DNA of 64,000 bases from an uncultured Lachnospiraceae bacterium (GTDB lineage Bacteria > Bacillota > Clostridia > Lachnospirales > Lachnospiraceae), in assembly GCA_900314085.1 (NCBI GenBank), contig OMTX01000023.1, positions 79,535 to 143,534 of the forward strand, read 5' to 3'. Shown piece after piece: positions 47,004 through 55,543 of the stretch; within the stretch, counting starts at the first letter, position 1; each line of letters opens with the position of its first letter. The position numbers were made by a program, and so were the translations under genes. The notes under the pieces were generated by a model. That model did not search any database, was not told the DNA's origin, and saw only the letters and a program-made list of their open reading frames with translations.

Positions 47004-47771
47004 TCAAACGAACCGCTCATAGGTAACAACGATGCGTCCCTTTTTTGTCTCCCCGCCGGCTCCTATAAAACGAATCTTTCCGTATCCCCGCATGGAGATG
47101 GTATCGCCTCCCTTTGGCGTATAGGAGACATTTCCGGTCTCCCGTCCGTTCACCTGAATCTTTCCGGAAGTGAAGAGCTCTGCCGCCTTGCCGCGCGAAA
47201 GATTGGCGGCTTTCGCTACGATGGCGTCGAGCCGTACGGAAGAAACTACAGCCCGCACCTCTTCCCGCTTCGGAACGAATTCCTCAGGAAAAGCATCTAT
47301 TCTCCGACAAACGACTGGCGTATGGCGAATCCGGCCGAGTTCCTGAGTGATGAAGTCGGCGATGGGTTCGCAGCAAACGATGACACAGCGGTCGCCGGAC
47401 AGAACCAGATCACCAATCCGGTCCCGTTCGAGCCCCAGGTTCATCAGGGCACCGAGAAAGTCGCGGTGGGAAAGGTTTTCCGCAAACTTTTCCGCCACGG
47501 GCCGGACGAGGAGAAAGGCGATTGGGAAGGGCTCTTCGTAGCATAAGACTTCCTCTGTCCCGAAGCCGGCCATGACACGCTCGGCGCCGTCGAAGCCTCC
47601 CCAAAGCCGCAGCCCACAGGGAGATAATTTTCCTTCAACCTCCTTCAGGTCCTGCTGCGCTGCCAGGTCGAGAAAGTCGGAAAAGACGCAAATATTGTTT
47701 TGATAGGATCGGTCGCTTAGCTCCATGAGTCGCTTCTTTGTGAGTTCAGAGACCTGTTTTTCTTCACCCAT
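47004..47771 (-). CDS. ylmH: YlmH-like S4-domain RNA-binding protein
   Basis: About 255 residues. An N-terminal domain (with GGFDGAERVMAGFG near 60) is followed by a C-terminal S4 RNA-binding domain (about 175-235, RLDAIVAKAANLSRGKAAEL and SGKIQVNGR). YlmH is linked to division and ribosome quality control in Bacillota. It is usually next to the sepF-divIVA genes; here it lies after tex instead. Two starts are possible (ATG used here, or TTG seven codons upstream), neither with a clear ribosome-binding site. Confidence 0.88.
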   Translation of the reverse strand: MGEEKQVSELTKKRLMELSDRSYQNNICVFSDFLDLAAQQDLKEVEGKLSPCGLRLWGGFDGAERVMAGFGTEEVLCYEEPFPIAFLLVRPVAEKFAENLSHRDFLGALMNLGLERDRIGDLVLSGDRCVIVCCEPIADFITQELGRIRHTPVVCRRIDAFPEEFVPKREEVRAVVSSVRLDAIVAKAANLSRGKAAELFTSGKIQVNGRETGNVSYTPKGGDTISMRGYGKIRFIGAGGETKKGRIVVTYERFV

Positions 47772-47838
47772 ACCCTGTACCAGATCATTCAATCCTAAAA
47801 AAACAGACGGCTGTCACTGTCCTGCTCACTCTGTATTT

Positions 47839-50133
47839 TCAGTCCACCATGGAAAGGGAAATACGCTTCCGAGCTGCATCCACGGACAGTACGGTCACAT
47901 CCACGATGTCCCCGACCTTCACGACTTCCATGGGATTCTTCACGTAGCGGTTTGCAAGCTTTGAAATGTGGACAAGCCCGTCTTCATGCACCCCTATGTC
48001 CACGAAAGCGCCGAAATCGACGACGTTTCGCACGGTTCCTTTGAGGTGCATGCCCGGAGTCAGGTCCTCCATGGAAAGGACGCCGGCCTTGAGGATAGGC
48101 GCAGGTGCATCTTCCCGCGGATCCCGGCCAGGCTTTTCGAGTTCGTTTAAGATATCGGTCAGGGTCGGCACGCCGAGACCCAGTTTTTCCGCCTCGTCTT
48201 TGACATTCTTCACCCGTTTCTTCGCATCCCGGAAAGCGGATACTTCATCGGACTTCGAATAACCTAACTCCTGTAAGAGGGTTTTAACAGCTGCATAGGA
48301 CTCCGGATGAACGCCTGTCGCATCGAGGGGCTCGTCTCCGCCCGAAATCCTGAGAAAACCTGCACACTGCTCAAAGGCCTTGGGACCGAGCTTGGGCACC
48401 TTCAGGAGCTGGCGGCGGTTTTTGAACCGCCCGTTCTCCTCCCGGTAGGCCACGATATTCTTCGCCACCTGAGGCGTGATGCCTGCCACATAGGAAAGCA
48501 GGGAAAACGAGGCCGTATTCAGGTTCACTCCGACGGCATTCACACAGGACTCGACAACGCCGGTCAGGCTCTCGCCCAGTTTCTTCTGGTTCATGTCGTG
48601 CTGATACTGGCCGACCCCCATGGCCTTGGGATCAATCTTCACAAGTTCCGCCAAAGGATCCTGCAGGCGGCGGGCAATGGAAGCCGCAGACCGCTGACCG
48701 ACGTCGAAGTTCGGGAACTCCTCCGTTGCCAGTGGCGAGGCACTGTAGACGGAAGCCCCGGCTTCACTGACAATCACGTATTTAAGAGGTCCTTTACCCG
48801 CCCGCTTCGGCGACTTTTTCTCCTTTTCAAAGAAATCCGCGATGACCTGCTCCGACTCCCGGGAAGCGGTACCGTTTCCGACGGAGAAAACGGAGATATC
48901 GTACTTGTTCACCAGGCGGTCGAGAACGGCTTCCGCCTCTGCCACCTTGTTCTGGGGCGCTGTCGGGTAGATGACCGTCGTATCGATGACTTTTCCTGTC
49001 GGATCCACGACGGCCAGCTTGCAGCCGGTCCGGAAGGCCGGATCCCAGCCGAGCACGGTTCTGCCGGAAAGTGGCTGCTGCATCAATAGCTGTCTCGTAT
49101 TTTCCGCAAAGACTTCAATTGCTCCGTCCTCCGCTTTTTCCGTGAGGTCATTCCGGATCTCCCGCTCGATGGCCGGGGCAATCAGACGGTCATAAGCGTC
49201 CCTGATTGTATTCGCCAGGAAGGCGGAAGTATAGGCATTTTCTTTTTTATGAATAATATAACGCGCGATGCGTTCGCAGGCCTTGTCCTCATCTACGGCT
49301 ATTTTCACAGAGAGGAAGCCTTCCTTCTCGCCCCGGTTGATGGCCAGAACCCGGTGGCCGGGAATCTTCTTCAGAACCTCCTCCGCATCAAAGTACTGCT
49401 GGTAGATGTTCCGCCGTTCTTCAAGCTTTGCGGCCTTCACAGCGGCAGCCTTTTCGGACGGGGTTGTCTTTCCGGACGCTTCTTTCCCCGGGCCCGTTTT
49501 CCCTGCTTCTTTGCCGTCCGCGTCGCCTGTCTTGCCGGCTTTTGACACAGCCTTCGCCTTCTTTTCTGCTGTGACAAGTGTTCCATCGGCCCATGTCAGG
49601 CGCCGCACCTGATCCCGGATATTCGCATCATCCGAGATTTCCTCGGCTATGATGTCGGAGGCACCGGCCAAAGCATCGGCTACGCCAGCCACTTCTTCGG
49701 AGAGATACTTTTCCGCTTCCTGCTCCAACGGGGCCTTTGCATTTTCCGCTTTGATGAAATCGGCAAGCCCCTGCAGACCTTTCTCCCGGGCAATCATCGC
49801 CCGTGTCCGTTTCTTCTGCTTATAAGGCCGATAGAGATCTTCAAGAGCCACCTGTGTCATAGCTGCGTCAATTTCCTTCACAAGTTCCGGCGTCAGCTTC
49901 CCCTGGGATTCGATGGCGGACCGAACCATCTCTTTCTTTTCTTCGAGATTCCGCAGGGCGGTAAGGCGGGACGCGATTTTTCTCAGTTCCTCGTCACTTA
50001 ATGCTCCTGTTGCTTCCTTCCGATAGCGGGCGATGAAAGGCACCGTGTTGCCTTCATCCATGAGCTGAACCGCGGCGGAAACCCGCTTCTCGGAAAGAGA
50101 TGTTTCTTCGGCTATCTGTTGAATGATGTCCAT
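47839..50133 (-). CDS. tex: Tex-like RNA-binding transcription accessory protein
   Basis: 764 residues. Helical N-terminal Tex domain (about 1-190), a YqgF/RNase H-like fold (about 365-490, LGWDPAFRTGCKLAVVDPTG), helix-hairpin-helix motifs (about 535-620) and a C-terminal S1 domain (about 690-762, GTVRNVVDFGAFVDIGVHEDGLVHISKL). It binds nucleic acids and affects transcription. A Lys/Gly/Ala-rich insertion near 195-232 (KTGDADGKEAGKTG), not part of the conserved fold, interrupts the N-terminal region. Confidence 0.93.
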   Translation of the reverse strand: MDIIQQIAEETSLSEKRVSAAVQLMDEGNTVPFIARYRKEATGALSDEELRKIASRLTALRNLEEKKEMVRSAIESQGKLTPELVKEIDAAMTQVALEDLYRPYKQKKRTRAMIAREKGLQGLADFIKAENAKAPLEQEAEKYLSEEVAGVADALAGASDIIAEEISDDANIRDQVRRLTWADGTLVTAEKKAKAVSKAGKTGDADGKEAGKTGPGKEASGKTTPSEKAAAVKAAKLEERRNIYQQYFDAEEVLKKIPGHRVLAINRGEKEGFLSVKIAVDEDKACERIARYIIHKKENAYTSAFLANTIRDAYDRLIAPAIEREIRNDLTEKAEDGAIEVFAENTRQLLMQQPLSGRTVLGWDPAFRTGCKLAVVDPTGKVIDTTVIYPTAPQNKVAEAEAVLDRLVNKYDISVFSVGNGTASRESEQVIADFFEKEKKSPKRAGKGPLKYVIVSEAGASVYSASPLATEEFPNFDVGQRSAASIARRLQDPLAELVKIDPKAMGVGQYQHDMNQKKLGESLTGVVESCVNAVGVNLNTASFSLLSYVAGITPQVAKNIVAYREENGRFKNRRQLLKVPKLGPKAFEQCAGFLRISGGDEPLDATGVHPESYAAVKTLLQELGYSKSDEVSAFRDAKKRVKNVKDEAEKLGLGVPTLTDILNELEKPGRDPREDAPAPILKAGVLSMEDLTPGMHLKGTVRNVVDFGAFVDIGVHEDGLVHISKLANRYVKNPMEVVKVGDIVDVTVLSVDAARKRISLSMVD

Positions 50134-50203
50134 AGTTGCCTCACAAAAATGGCCCTGCCAAAGTGCTTCCCCTTATGCAAGGCCAAATCATTCGTCATAG
50201 TGT

Positions 50204-50740
50204 TCAAAAATCAAACCGCAGAATTCCACAATTCGGGATGCCGAAGGCCGCGTATTCCTCGTTCGTCATCTCGTGAAAGTAGGAATTCACGACGCGGGAG
50301 ATGCCGTTGTGGGCGACAAGGAGATAGGTGTGATCATGTGTCTTCAGGTCGTCCAGAAGATTGTAGATGCGCTGGGCCATCATCATCATGGACTCCCCGC
50401 CCTCATAGCGGTAGGTAAAGACCTGCTTCATCTCTTTGAACTCTTCTCCGTCCCGGGGCGTTCCCTCGAAGCGGCCGAAATTCTGCTCAATGAGGCGGGG
50501 CTCCACGGAAAGCGGCTTTCCGGTCATTTCCGCCACAATCTCCGCCGTTTCATAGGCCCTCTTCAGAGGCGATGCCAGAATCATATCGAAGTCAAGTCGC
50601 TCATCAACGCACTTCTGCCCCAGTTCCCGGGCCTGCTGTCTGCCTTTATCCGTCAGAGGAATGTCTGTCACGCCGCAGATCTTGTTTGCCTCGTTCCATT
50701 CCGACCACCCGTGGCGGGTGAAGTAGATGTGGTGTCCCAT
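50204..50740 (-). CDS. Histidine phosphatase family protein
   Basis: 178 residues with the phosphoglycerate-mutase-like signature TRHGWSEWN near residues 8-16 (catalytic His10) and the second histidine in VAHNGISR near 140. Members hydrolyse small phosphate esters; the substrate cannot be told. TRHGxSEWN-type sequences are common in broad-specificity phosphatases. It lies between tex and a Dabb-protein gene on the same strand with a short spacer. Confidence 0.88.
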   Translation of the reverse strand: MGHHIYFTRHGWSEWNEANKICGVTDIPLTDKGRQQARELGQKCVDERLDFDMILASPLKRAYETAEIVAEMTGKPLSVEPRLIEQNFGRFEGTPRDGEEFKEMKQVFTYRYEGGESMMMMAQRIYNLLDDLKTHDHTYLLVAHNGISRVVNSYFHEMTNEEYAAFGIPNCGILRFDF

Positions 50741-50752
50741 AAATTTTTTCCT

Positions 50753-51052
50753 TCACTCTTCATAGTCAAAGCACATCCGAACCTGCATATAAGGCCGAAC
50801 AAATGTGTCTGCAACATAAACATGTTTCGGATGAACGGAATAGGCATTCAGATCTTCTGTGGAATTGTATTCTCCATCGAGCATCAGGTCTCCATTCGAT
50901 GAGGGCAGGCCTTCCGTCCGGATGACGAGGGACTTCATTCCCGGGATCTGCCCGTTCAAGGCTTCCAGTTCCTTCTTCGCATTCGCCTTGATTTCAGCCG
51001 CTTTGTCCGCATACTTGTCCTTGATTTTCCAGATGATGACGTGTCGTACCAT
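50753..51052 (-). CDS. Dabb family (stress-responsive alpha/beta barrel) protein
   Basis: 99 residues matching the dimeric ferredoxin-like Dabb fold: MVRHVIIWKIKD at the start, a helix (EIKANAKKELEALNG) and the terminal HPKHVYVADTFVRPYM. Members are small cytoplasmic proteins of mostly unknown function; some are cyclases or stress proteins in plants and fungi. The start follows GGGAG 11 bases upstream. It begins the pair with the histidine phosphatase gene downstream. Confidence 0.85.
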   Translation of the reverse strand: MVRHVIIWKIKDKYADKAAEIKANAKKELEALNGQIPGMKSLVIRTEGLPSSNGDLMLDGEYNSTEDLNAYSVHPKHVYVADTFVRPYMQVRMCFDYEE

Positions 51053-51203
51053 TATGTTTTTGCTCCCTTCCAAATAAAAAAGAAGATGCATAGAATGCCA
51101 ACATTTATGTCCTTACAGCAGTCATAATTCTAATGCATTTAAATGGAATTGCAAAGCAGAAAGCTGTAGACTGAAGGCAGCATAAGCTTCATGAAAGGAC
51201 CTG

Positions 51204-51383
51204 GTGGAAACGGGGATTCTCTACATCGCTGTTTTTGAAGGAGACTCCACAAAAGTCTTCCGCCGTGAGGCCCTGCCGCAAGGGAAAAAGCCCGATCCCT
51301 CACTGACGCTTTATATTAGTCATGAAAAAGACTGCCTGCTCCTCCACGATATGGCAGATGAGCAGACAGTCATCACCCGGTAA
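51204..51383 (+). CDS. Possible small protein, 59 residues, function unknown
   Basis: A short frame starting GTG with AAAGGA four bases upstream. The product is compact and mixed in composition (VETGILYIAVFEGDSTKV at the start), not repetitive. It ends 24 bases before a strong bidirectional terminator, as a real transcription unit would. It lies alone on the plus strand between two minus-strand genes. No family is recognised. The rest of 51053-51203 shows nothing I can assign. Confidence 0.4.
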   Translation: METGILYIAVFEGDSTKVFRREALPQGKKPDPSLTLYISHEKDCLLLHDMADEQTVITR

Positions 51384-51407
51384 TTGCAGGTATTCCCATA
51401 TGAAAAA

Positions 51408-51441
51408 AGTGAGTGCAGCAGAATCGTTCCCTGCACTCACT
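51408..51441. terminator. Bidirectional terminator
   Basis: A perfect 11 bp stem, AGTGAGTGCAG with CTGCACTCACT, flanked by A-runs on the left and TTTCATTTTT on the right. It ends the peroxidase gene on the minus strand and any plus-strand transcript from the small ORF. Confidence 0.85.
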
Positions 51442-51448
51442 TTCATTT

Positions 51449-51991
51449 TTACAGCAGCTTCTCGACGAAGGCCCGCACGTCCTTCATGTCCGCCGTCGGC
51501 TCGAAGCGGGCGACGACGTCCCCATCCCGGTTGATGACAAACTTCGTGAAGTTCCACTTGATTTCGGAATTGTTCTTGTAGTCCTTGTCAATCTTCTTCA
51601 GCATGGCGCCCATGGCAAAGGCCTTGGGGCCCTTGCCGAAGCCCTCAAAAGTTTTTTCACTCTTTAAGTATTTGTAGAGAGGAATTGCATTCTCACCATT
51701 CACGTCCGCCTTCTTCATCTGGGGAAATTCCGTGTGATACTTGAGCGTACAGAACTCATGAATTTCCTCGTCCGTTCCCGGCGTCTGGCCGGCAAACTGG
51801 TTGCAGGGAACGTCCACGATCTCAAAGCCCCTGTTATGGAAGTCGTGATACATCGTCTCCATCGGCTCATAGTGGGGCGTGAAGCCGCAGCCCGTCGCTG
51901 TATTCACGACAAGAACGACCTTTCCCTCGAAGTCCGCCATCTTCTGCATCGTCCCGTCGGGACGTTCCACCTCATAATCGTAGAATCCCAT
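51449..51991 (-). CDS. Glutathione peroxidase family protein (Cys type)
   Basis: 180 residues. The catalytic triad is visible: Cys35 in NTATGCGFTPHY (Cys where animal enzymes have selenocysteine), Gln65 in PCNQFAGQ and Trp in WNFTKF near 145. It reduces hydroperoxides, probably with thioredoxin as donor in bacteria. It ends at a strong terminator. Upstream there is a clear promoter, and between promoter and gene a terminator-like hairpin, so expression may be controlled by attenuation. Confidence 0.92.
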   Translation of the reverse strand: MGFYDYEVERPDGTMQKMADFEGKVVLVVNTATGCGFTPHYEPMETMYHDFHNRGFEIVDVPCNQFAGQTPGTDEEIHEFCTLKYHTEFPQMKKADVNGENAIPLYKYLKSEKTFEGFGKGPKAFAMGAMLKKIDKDYKNNSEIKWNFTKFVINRDGDVVARFEPTADMKDVRAFVEKLL

Positions 51992-52014
51992 CGCATTTTC
52001 CGCCTTTCCACTTC

Positions 52015-52061
52015 AAAAAAAACTCACCGCACGGATCTCCATGTTTCATAAGGAGCCGTGC
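52015..52061 (-). promoter_or_regulatory. Terminator-like leader hairpin before the peroxidase gene
   Basis: On the minus strand GCACGG-CTCC pairs with GGAG-AT-CCGTGC (10 bp, two-base bulge) and is followed six bases later by eight T. It lies in the roughly 90-base leader between promoter and gene, so it could attenuate transcription. Confidence 0.55.
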
Positions 52062-52088
52062 AATTAGATATTTCTAACTATAATCCGA

Positions 52089-52117
52089 ATTATGAAACTC
52101 CCGGAGGAAGCCGTCAA
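52089..52117 (-). promoter_or_regulatory. Sigma-A-type promoter for the peroxidase gene
   Basis: On the minus strand TTGACG (52112-52117) and CATAAT (52089-52094) are 17 bases apart. The ATAAT-CCGA-ATTAT inverted repeat overlaps the -10 and might be an operator. No other signal is recognised in the rest of 51992-52322. Confidence 0.65.
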
Positions 52118-52322
52118 GTGAACTTTTTATAAACATATGTGTCCGGACAGCACCGGAGAGGAAGTTCGCAGCTTTTGCGAAGAGTAACTGCCCTGCTTTT
52201 CCGGACTTATTTTTCAGCACTCGCCGCATCAGCGAACGGCTATGTACAGATAAATGAAATTGCCCTTTATCAGAAAGCTTTTCTTGTGCTAATGTAAACA
52301 GAACGTAAAATCGGAGGCAGCA

Positions 52323-53681
52323 ATGGACAGACAGGCAGAACTCGAACAGGCCCAATTCAAAAAGATGGCGGAAACACCCGTGGCGCAGCTCATCATTACG
52401 CTCGCCATTCCCACCATCATCAGCATGCTGGTCACCAGCATCTACAATACCGCAGACACCTACTTCGTCAGCCGCCTGGGAACTTCAGCCTCCGGAGCCG
52501 TCGGCATCGTCTTTGCCCTCATGGCCTTCTACCAGGCTGTCGGCTTCATGTGCGGGCAGGGCTCCGGCAGCTTTGTCTCGCGGCTCTATGGCGAAAAGAA
52601 GGCAGAAGAGGCAAAGGTCTACGGAAACTCTGCCTTCCTCACGTCCTTCCTTCTCGGGCTCGTAATTTCCGTTCTCGGCCTTGTCTTCTTAAATCCCCTC
52701 CTCCGCCTGCTCGGAAGCACAGACACGATTCTGCCCTATGCAAGGCAATATGCCGTCTGGATTCTCATTGCCGGCCCCCTCCTCTCCGCCTCCTGCACAT
52801 TGAATAATCTCCTCCGTTACGAAGGCAGGGCTTTCTACGCCATGATCGGGCTAACGACCGGAGGACTTTTAAATATCGCAGGCGATCCGCTTTTCATGTT
52901 TACATTCGGTCTCGGCGTCAGCGGAGCCGGCCTTTCCACGGCTCTTTCCCAGCTTGTCAGCTTCCTGATCCTCTTCTTCACCTTTTTCACGGACAAGACC
53001 GTGATGAGCTTTCGTCCGGCCTACATTTCCCGGCACATGGATGTTTATCTGAAATTCATAAAGGTCGGCTCCCCCTCCCTGGCCCGCCAGGGACTGAATG
53101 CCCTTTCCACAATTCTTTTGAACCGGGCCGCCATGCGCTACGGAGATCCGGCCATCGCAGCCATGAGCATCGTCGGCCGTCTGGCCTTCCTGATGGGCGC
53201 GGTCGGCATCGGCATCGGTCAGGGGCTTCAGCCGGTCGCTTCCTTCAACTACGGAGCCGGAAAGTATAGCCGCGTAAAAAAAGGAGCCAGGTTCACGGTC
53301 ACTGCCGGAACCCTGGCTCTCACAATTCTTGGTATCTTGCTTTTCATTTTTGCAGAACCGGTCATTACCTGGTTCCGCGACGATCCGGACGTCATTGCAA
53401 TAGGCACACATGCGCTCCGCTACACCTGTATTTCCACGATCTTCATGTCCGCAGCAGTTACCGGCAATATGCTCTTCCAGAGCATTGGAAAGGCAAAACA
53501 AGCCTTCTTCCTCTCCACCCTGCGAACCGGGCTTTTCTATATTCCCCTGATTCTGATCCTGCCCGCTGCTTTCGGCATTACAGGAATAGAAATCACCCAG
53601 CCTATTGCGGACGTCCTTTCCGCCGTTGTTTCTATTATTCTTTCTGAGCGTTTTCTGCGGTGCCTGCCACCCGATAGGTGA
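52323..53681 (+). CDS. MATE family efflux transporter
   Basis: 452 residues with twelve predicted membrane helices and the internal two-fold pattern of MATE carriers: NTADTYFVSRLG near 41-52 and GVSGAGLSTALSQLVS in the middle. They export drugs or metabolites using a sodium or proton gradient. GGAGG precedes the ATG. Its 3' end overlaps the tail of the convergent MFS gene by 47 bases. Substrate unknown. Confidence 0.9.
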   Translation: MDRQAELEQAQFKKMAETPVAQLIITLAIPTIISMLVTSIYNTADTYFVSRLGTSASGAVGIVFALMAFYQAVGFMCGQGSGSFVSRLYGEKKAEEAKVYGNSAFLTSFLLGLVISVLGLVFLNPLLRLLGSTDTILPYARQYAVWILIAGPLLSASCTLNNLLRYEGRAFYAMIGLTTGGLLNIAGDPLFMFTFGLGVSGAGLSTALSQLVSFLILFFTFFTDKTVMSFRPAYISRHMDVYLKFIKVGSPSLARQGLNALSTILLNRAAMRYGDPAIAAMSIVGRLAFLMGAVGIGIGQGLQPVASFNYGAGKYSRVKKGARFTVTAGTLALTILGILLFIFAEPVITWFRDDPDVIAIGTHALRYTCISTIFMSAAVTGNMLFQSIGKAKQAFFLSTLRTGLFYIPLILILPAAFGITGIEITQPIADVLSAVVSIILSERFLRCLPPDR

Positions 53682-54813
53682 GTTCCATGAAAATAATATT
53701 TAAGGCCGCAAAGAGCAGAATCCAAAGGGGCATAAACCAGATCCCGATGGCCTGCTGCAGGAGGCCGAAAACCATAGGCGTCAGGGTGCTGCCGACATAG
53801 GCGGATGCCATCTGCATGCCGATGACCGCCGCACTGTAGCGCTTGCCGAAGTTCAGGGGAGCCAGGTGCTGGATGGCCGGATAGACAGGTCCCATACCGG
53901 TTCCGATGACGACGAATCCGACGGCGTCAACGATATATCCCGGTGTGGGAAGCAGAACGAGAAGAATACCGATGAGCTCGACGGTGATGCCGATGCGGAT
54001 GAGCCGCTTGTCGCCCAGGCGGTTCGATACAAAGCCCGCGATGAGCCGCCCCAGCATGAGCCCGCCGAAGATCAGGGAGCCGAAGGAAGCTATGGTTTCT
54101 GCGGAAAGGCCCTCCTTCGTTCCGGCGAAATAGGAAGGGGTCCAGAGGAAGCAGGTTGCCTCTCCTGAGCAGTAGGCAAAAAAGGAGATGAGAGTCAGGA
54201 CAACACCGGGCACCCTGATGGTCTCCGCAATGCCCGCACTGTCTTCTCTTGCCTCCTCATCTGCGCTTTCATTCTGCTTCCAGAGGCCGATGGAGAGGAT
54301 GCAGACCGCCATGATACCGAGCTGCAGGTAGGAGGTCCACCGGTAGCCGTCGTTCCATTTGGCGACCACCAGGGCCCGCGACATGATGAAGGGGCTGATG
54401 ACCGCTCCCACCCCATAAAAGCAGTGGAGAAAGTTCATGACGGAAGAAGGGTAATGAAGCGCGACATAGTTGTTCACGGCCGCATCGATGGAGCCCGCTC
54501 CAAGTCCGTAGGGAATCGCGCAGAGAAAGAGCATCCAGTATGCCGTCGAAAAGGAAAATCCGAGAAGGCCGATGACAGTCAGCCCAATGGAGGCAATGAC
54601 GATCCACTGAGTCTTCACACGTCGGATCAAGCGGGGACTGACAAGGGCCGATATCACGGTCATGCAGGAAATCGTCATGGAAACGTAGCCCGCATAGGAC
54701 GACGGCACACCGAAAGCGACCTGCATTTCCGGCCAGCCGGAACCCAGGAGAGAGTCCGGAAGACCGAGGCTGATGAAGATGAGGTAGATAACTGCAAGAA
54801 GTAATGAACCCAT
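53635..54813 (-). CDS. Major facilitator superfamily transporter
   Basis: 392 residues, twelve membrane helices. The N-terminal GLPDSLLGSGWPEMQVAFGV and PYGLGAGSIDAAVNNYVALHY resemble sugar-type MFS carriers. The central cytoplasmic loop (about 185-200) is acidic. The 3' end overlaps the MATE gene on the other strand. It diverges from the metal-efflux operon. Substrate unknown. Confidence 0.87.
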   Translation of the reverse strand: MGSLLLAVIYLIFISLGLPDSLLGSGWPEMQVAFGVPSSYAGYVSMTISCMTVISALVSPRLIRRVKTQWIVIASIGLTVIGLLGFSFSTAYWMLFLCAIPYGLGAGSIDAAVNNYVALHYPSSVMNFLHCFYGVGAVISPFIMSRALVVAKWNDGYRWTSYLQLGIMAVCILSIGLWKQNESADEEAREDSAGIAETIRVPGVVLTLISFFAYCSGEATCFLWTPSYFAGTKEGLSAETIASFGSLIFGGLMLGRLIAGFVSNRLGDKRLIRIGITVELIGILLVLLPTPGYIVDAVGFVVIGTGMGPVYPAIQHLAPLNFGKRYSAAVIGMQMASAYVGSTLTPMVFGLLQQAIGIWFMPLWILLFAALNIIFMELTYRVAGTAENAQKE

Positions 54814-54992
54814 ATTTTTCCCTTTGACAAATCAAGCCGAAACTGCGCAAAGCACCAAATGTCAAAATCCCCCCGGTCCTGAAATGTACAGGTGACCGGC
54901 GGACATCCGACACGACAACTGTCATATTATCATTTGCTTCGCTCCTTTGAAAACCTGTTAATCCCTCTTTTTGTTGAAATTTCGACTTTCTG

Positions 54993-55021
54993 TTGACAGC
55001 AATCCTCGATTTATGTATATT
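54993..55021 (+). promoter_or_regulatory. Sigma-A-type promoter of the metal-efflux operon
   Basis: A perfect TTGACA (54993-54998) and TATATT (55016-55021) are 17 bases apart, about 55 bases before the ArsR-type regulator gene. Confidence 0.8.
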
Positions 55022-55044
55022 GAACGTGTGAATAGTTGTTCAAT
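55019..55044 (+). promoter_or_regulatory. Likely operator of the ArsR/CadC-type regulator
   Basis: ATTGAAC (55019-55025) and GTTCAAT (55038-55044) form a perfect 7 bp inverted repeat across 12 bases, overlapping the end of the -10 and the predicted start. Position and symmetry fit an ArsR-family dimer site that blocks transcription until metal binds. Confidence 0.65.
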
Positions 55045-55075
55045 CGTTTTGCATTATTCATGAAGGAGAACTCCT

Positions 55076-55432
55076 ATGGATACAAACATCGAGGTCTGCG
55101 AAGTGAATGAGGTCCACCGTGACAAGGTCAATGAGGTCACGGCCCGCATGCCGGACGAGGACGAGCTCTACGACCTGGCTGAGCTCTTCAAGGTCTTCGG
55201 AGACTCCACCCGCATCCGCATCCTCTTCGCCCTTTTCGAAGAGGACATCTGCGTCTGCGATCTGGCGGAAACGCTGGGGATGACGACGTCCGCCGTCTCC
55301 CACCAGCTGAAGATTCTCCGCCAGGCCCGGCTTGTCAGCTCGCGGCGCGAGGGCAAGCAGGTCATCTACTTCCTCGCTGACGACCACGTCCGCACCATCA
55401 TCGACAAGGGGCGGGAACACATTGAGGAATAA
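55076..55432 (+). CDS. ArsR/SmtB-family metal-responsive repressor (CadC-like)
   Basis: 118 residues with a winged helix. The CVCDL motif near residues 59-63 sits in the metal-sensing helix as in CadC, with a further Cys at position 8 in the N-terminal arm. The recognition helix is TTSAVSHQLKILRQARLV. A possible second site of Asp and His residues lies in the C-terminal helix (DDHVRTIIDKGREH). These suggest sensing of Cd, Pb or Zn. It is the first gene of the operon and probably represses it through the inverted repeat in its promoter. Confidence 0.9.
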   Translation: MDTNIEVCEVNEVHRDKVNEVTARMPDEDELYDLAELFKVFGDSTRIRILFALFEEDICVCDLAETLGMTTSAVSHQLKILRQARLVSSRREGKQVIYFLADDHVRTIIDKGREHIEE

Positions 55433-55543
55433 TGAGTTCCCGGAAAAGCGTCCCGAAAACCGGCACCATGGATTGCACACAAACGGGCGTCGGATTCCGA
55501 AAGGTTTCAAAAAAATATTTCATAAAAGAAAGGACTTTTCGCC

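Noticed and set aside
45150..47546. A 798-codon open frame on the plus strand opposite leuS and ylmH
   Set aside because: It is the antisense shadow of two well-identified genes, with no ribosome-binding site and no recognisable domain; long open antisense frames are expected at this composition.
52082..52094. PerR box upstream of the peroxidase gene
   Set aside because: ATAAT-CCGA-ATTAT has the wrong spacing for the 7-1-7 PerR palindrome; kept only as a possible operator.
52074..52355. A 93-codon frame on the minus strand in the gap between the peroxidase and MATE genes
   Set aside because: It crosses the MATE start and the peroxidase promoter, has no ribosome-binding site and no recognisable features.
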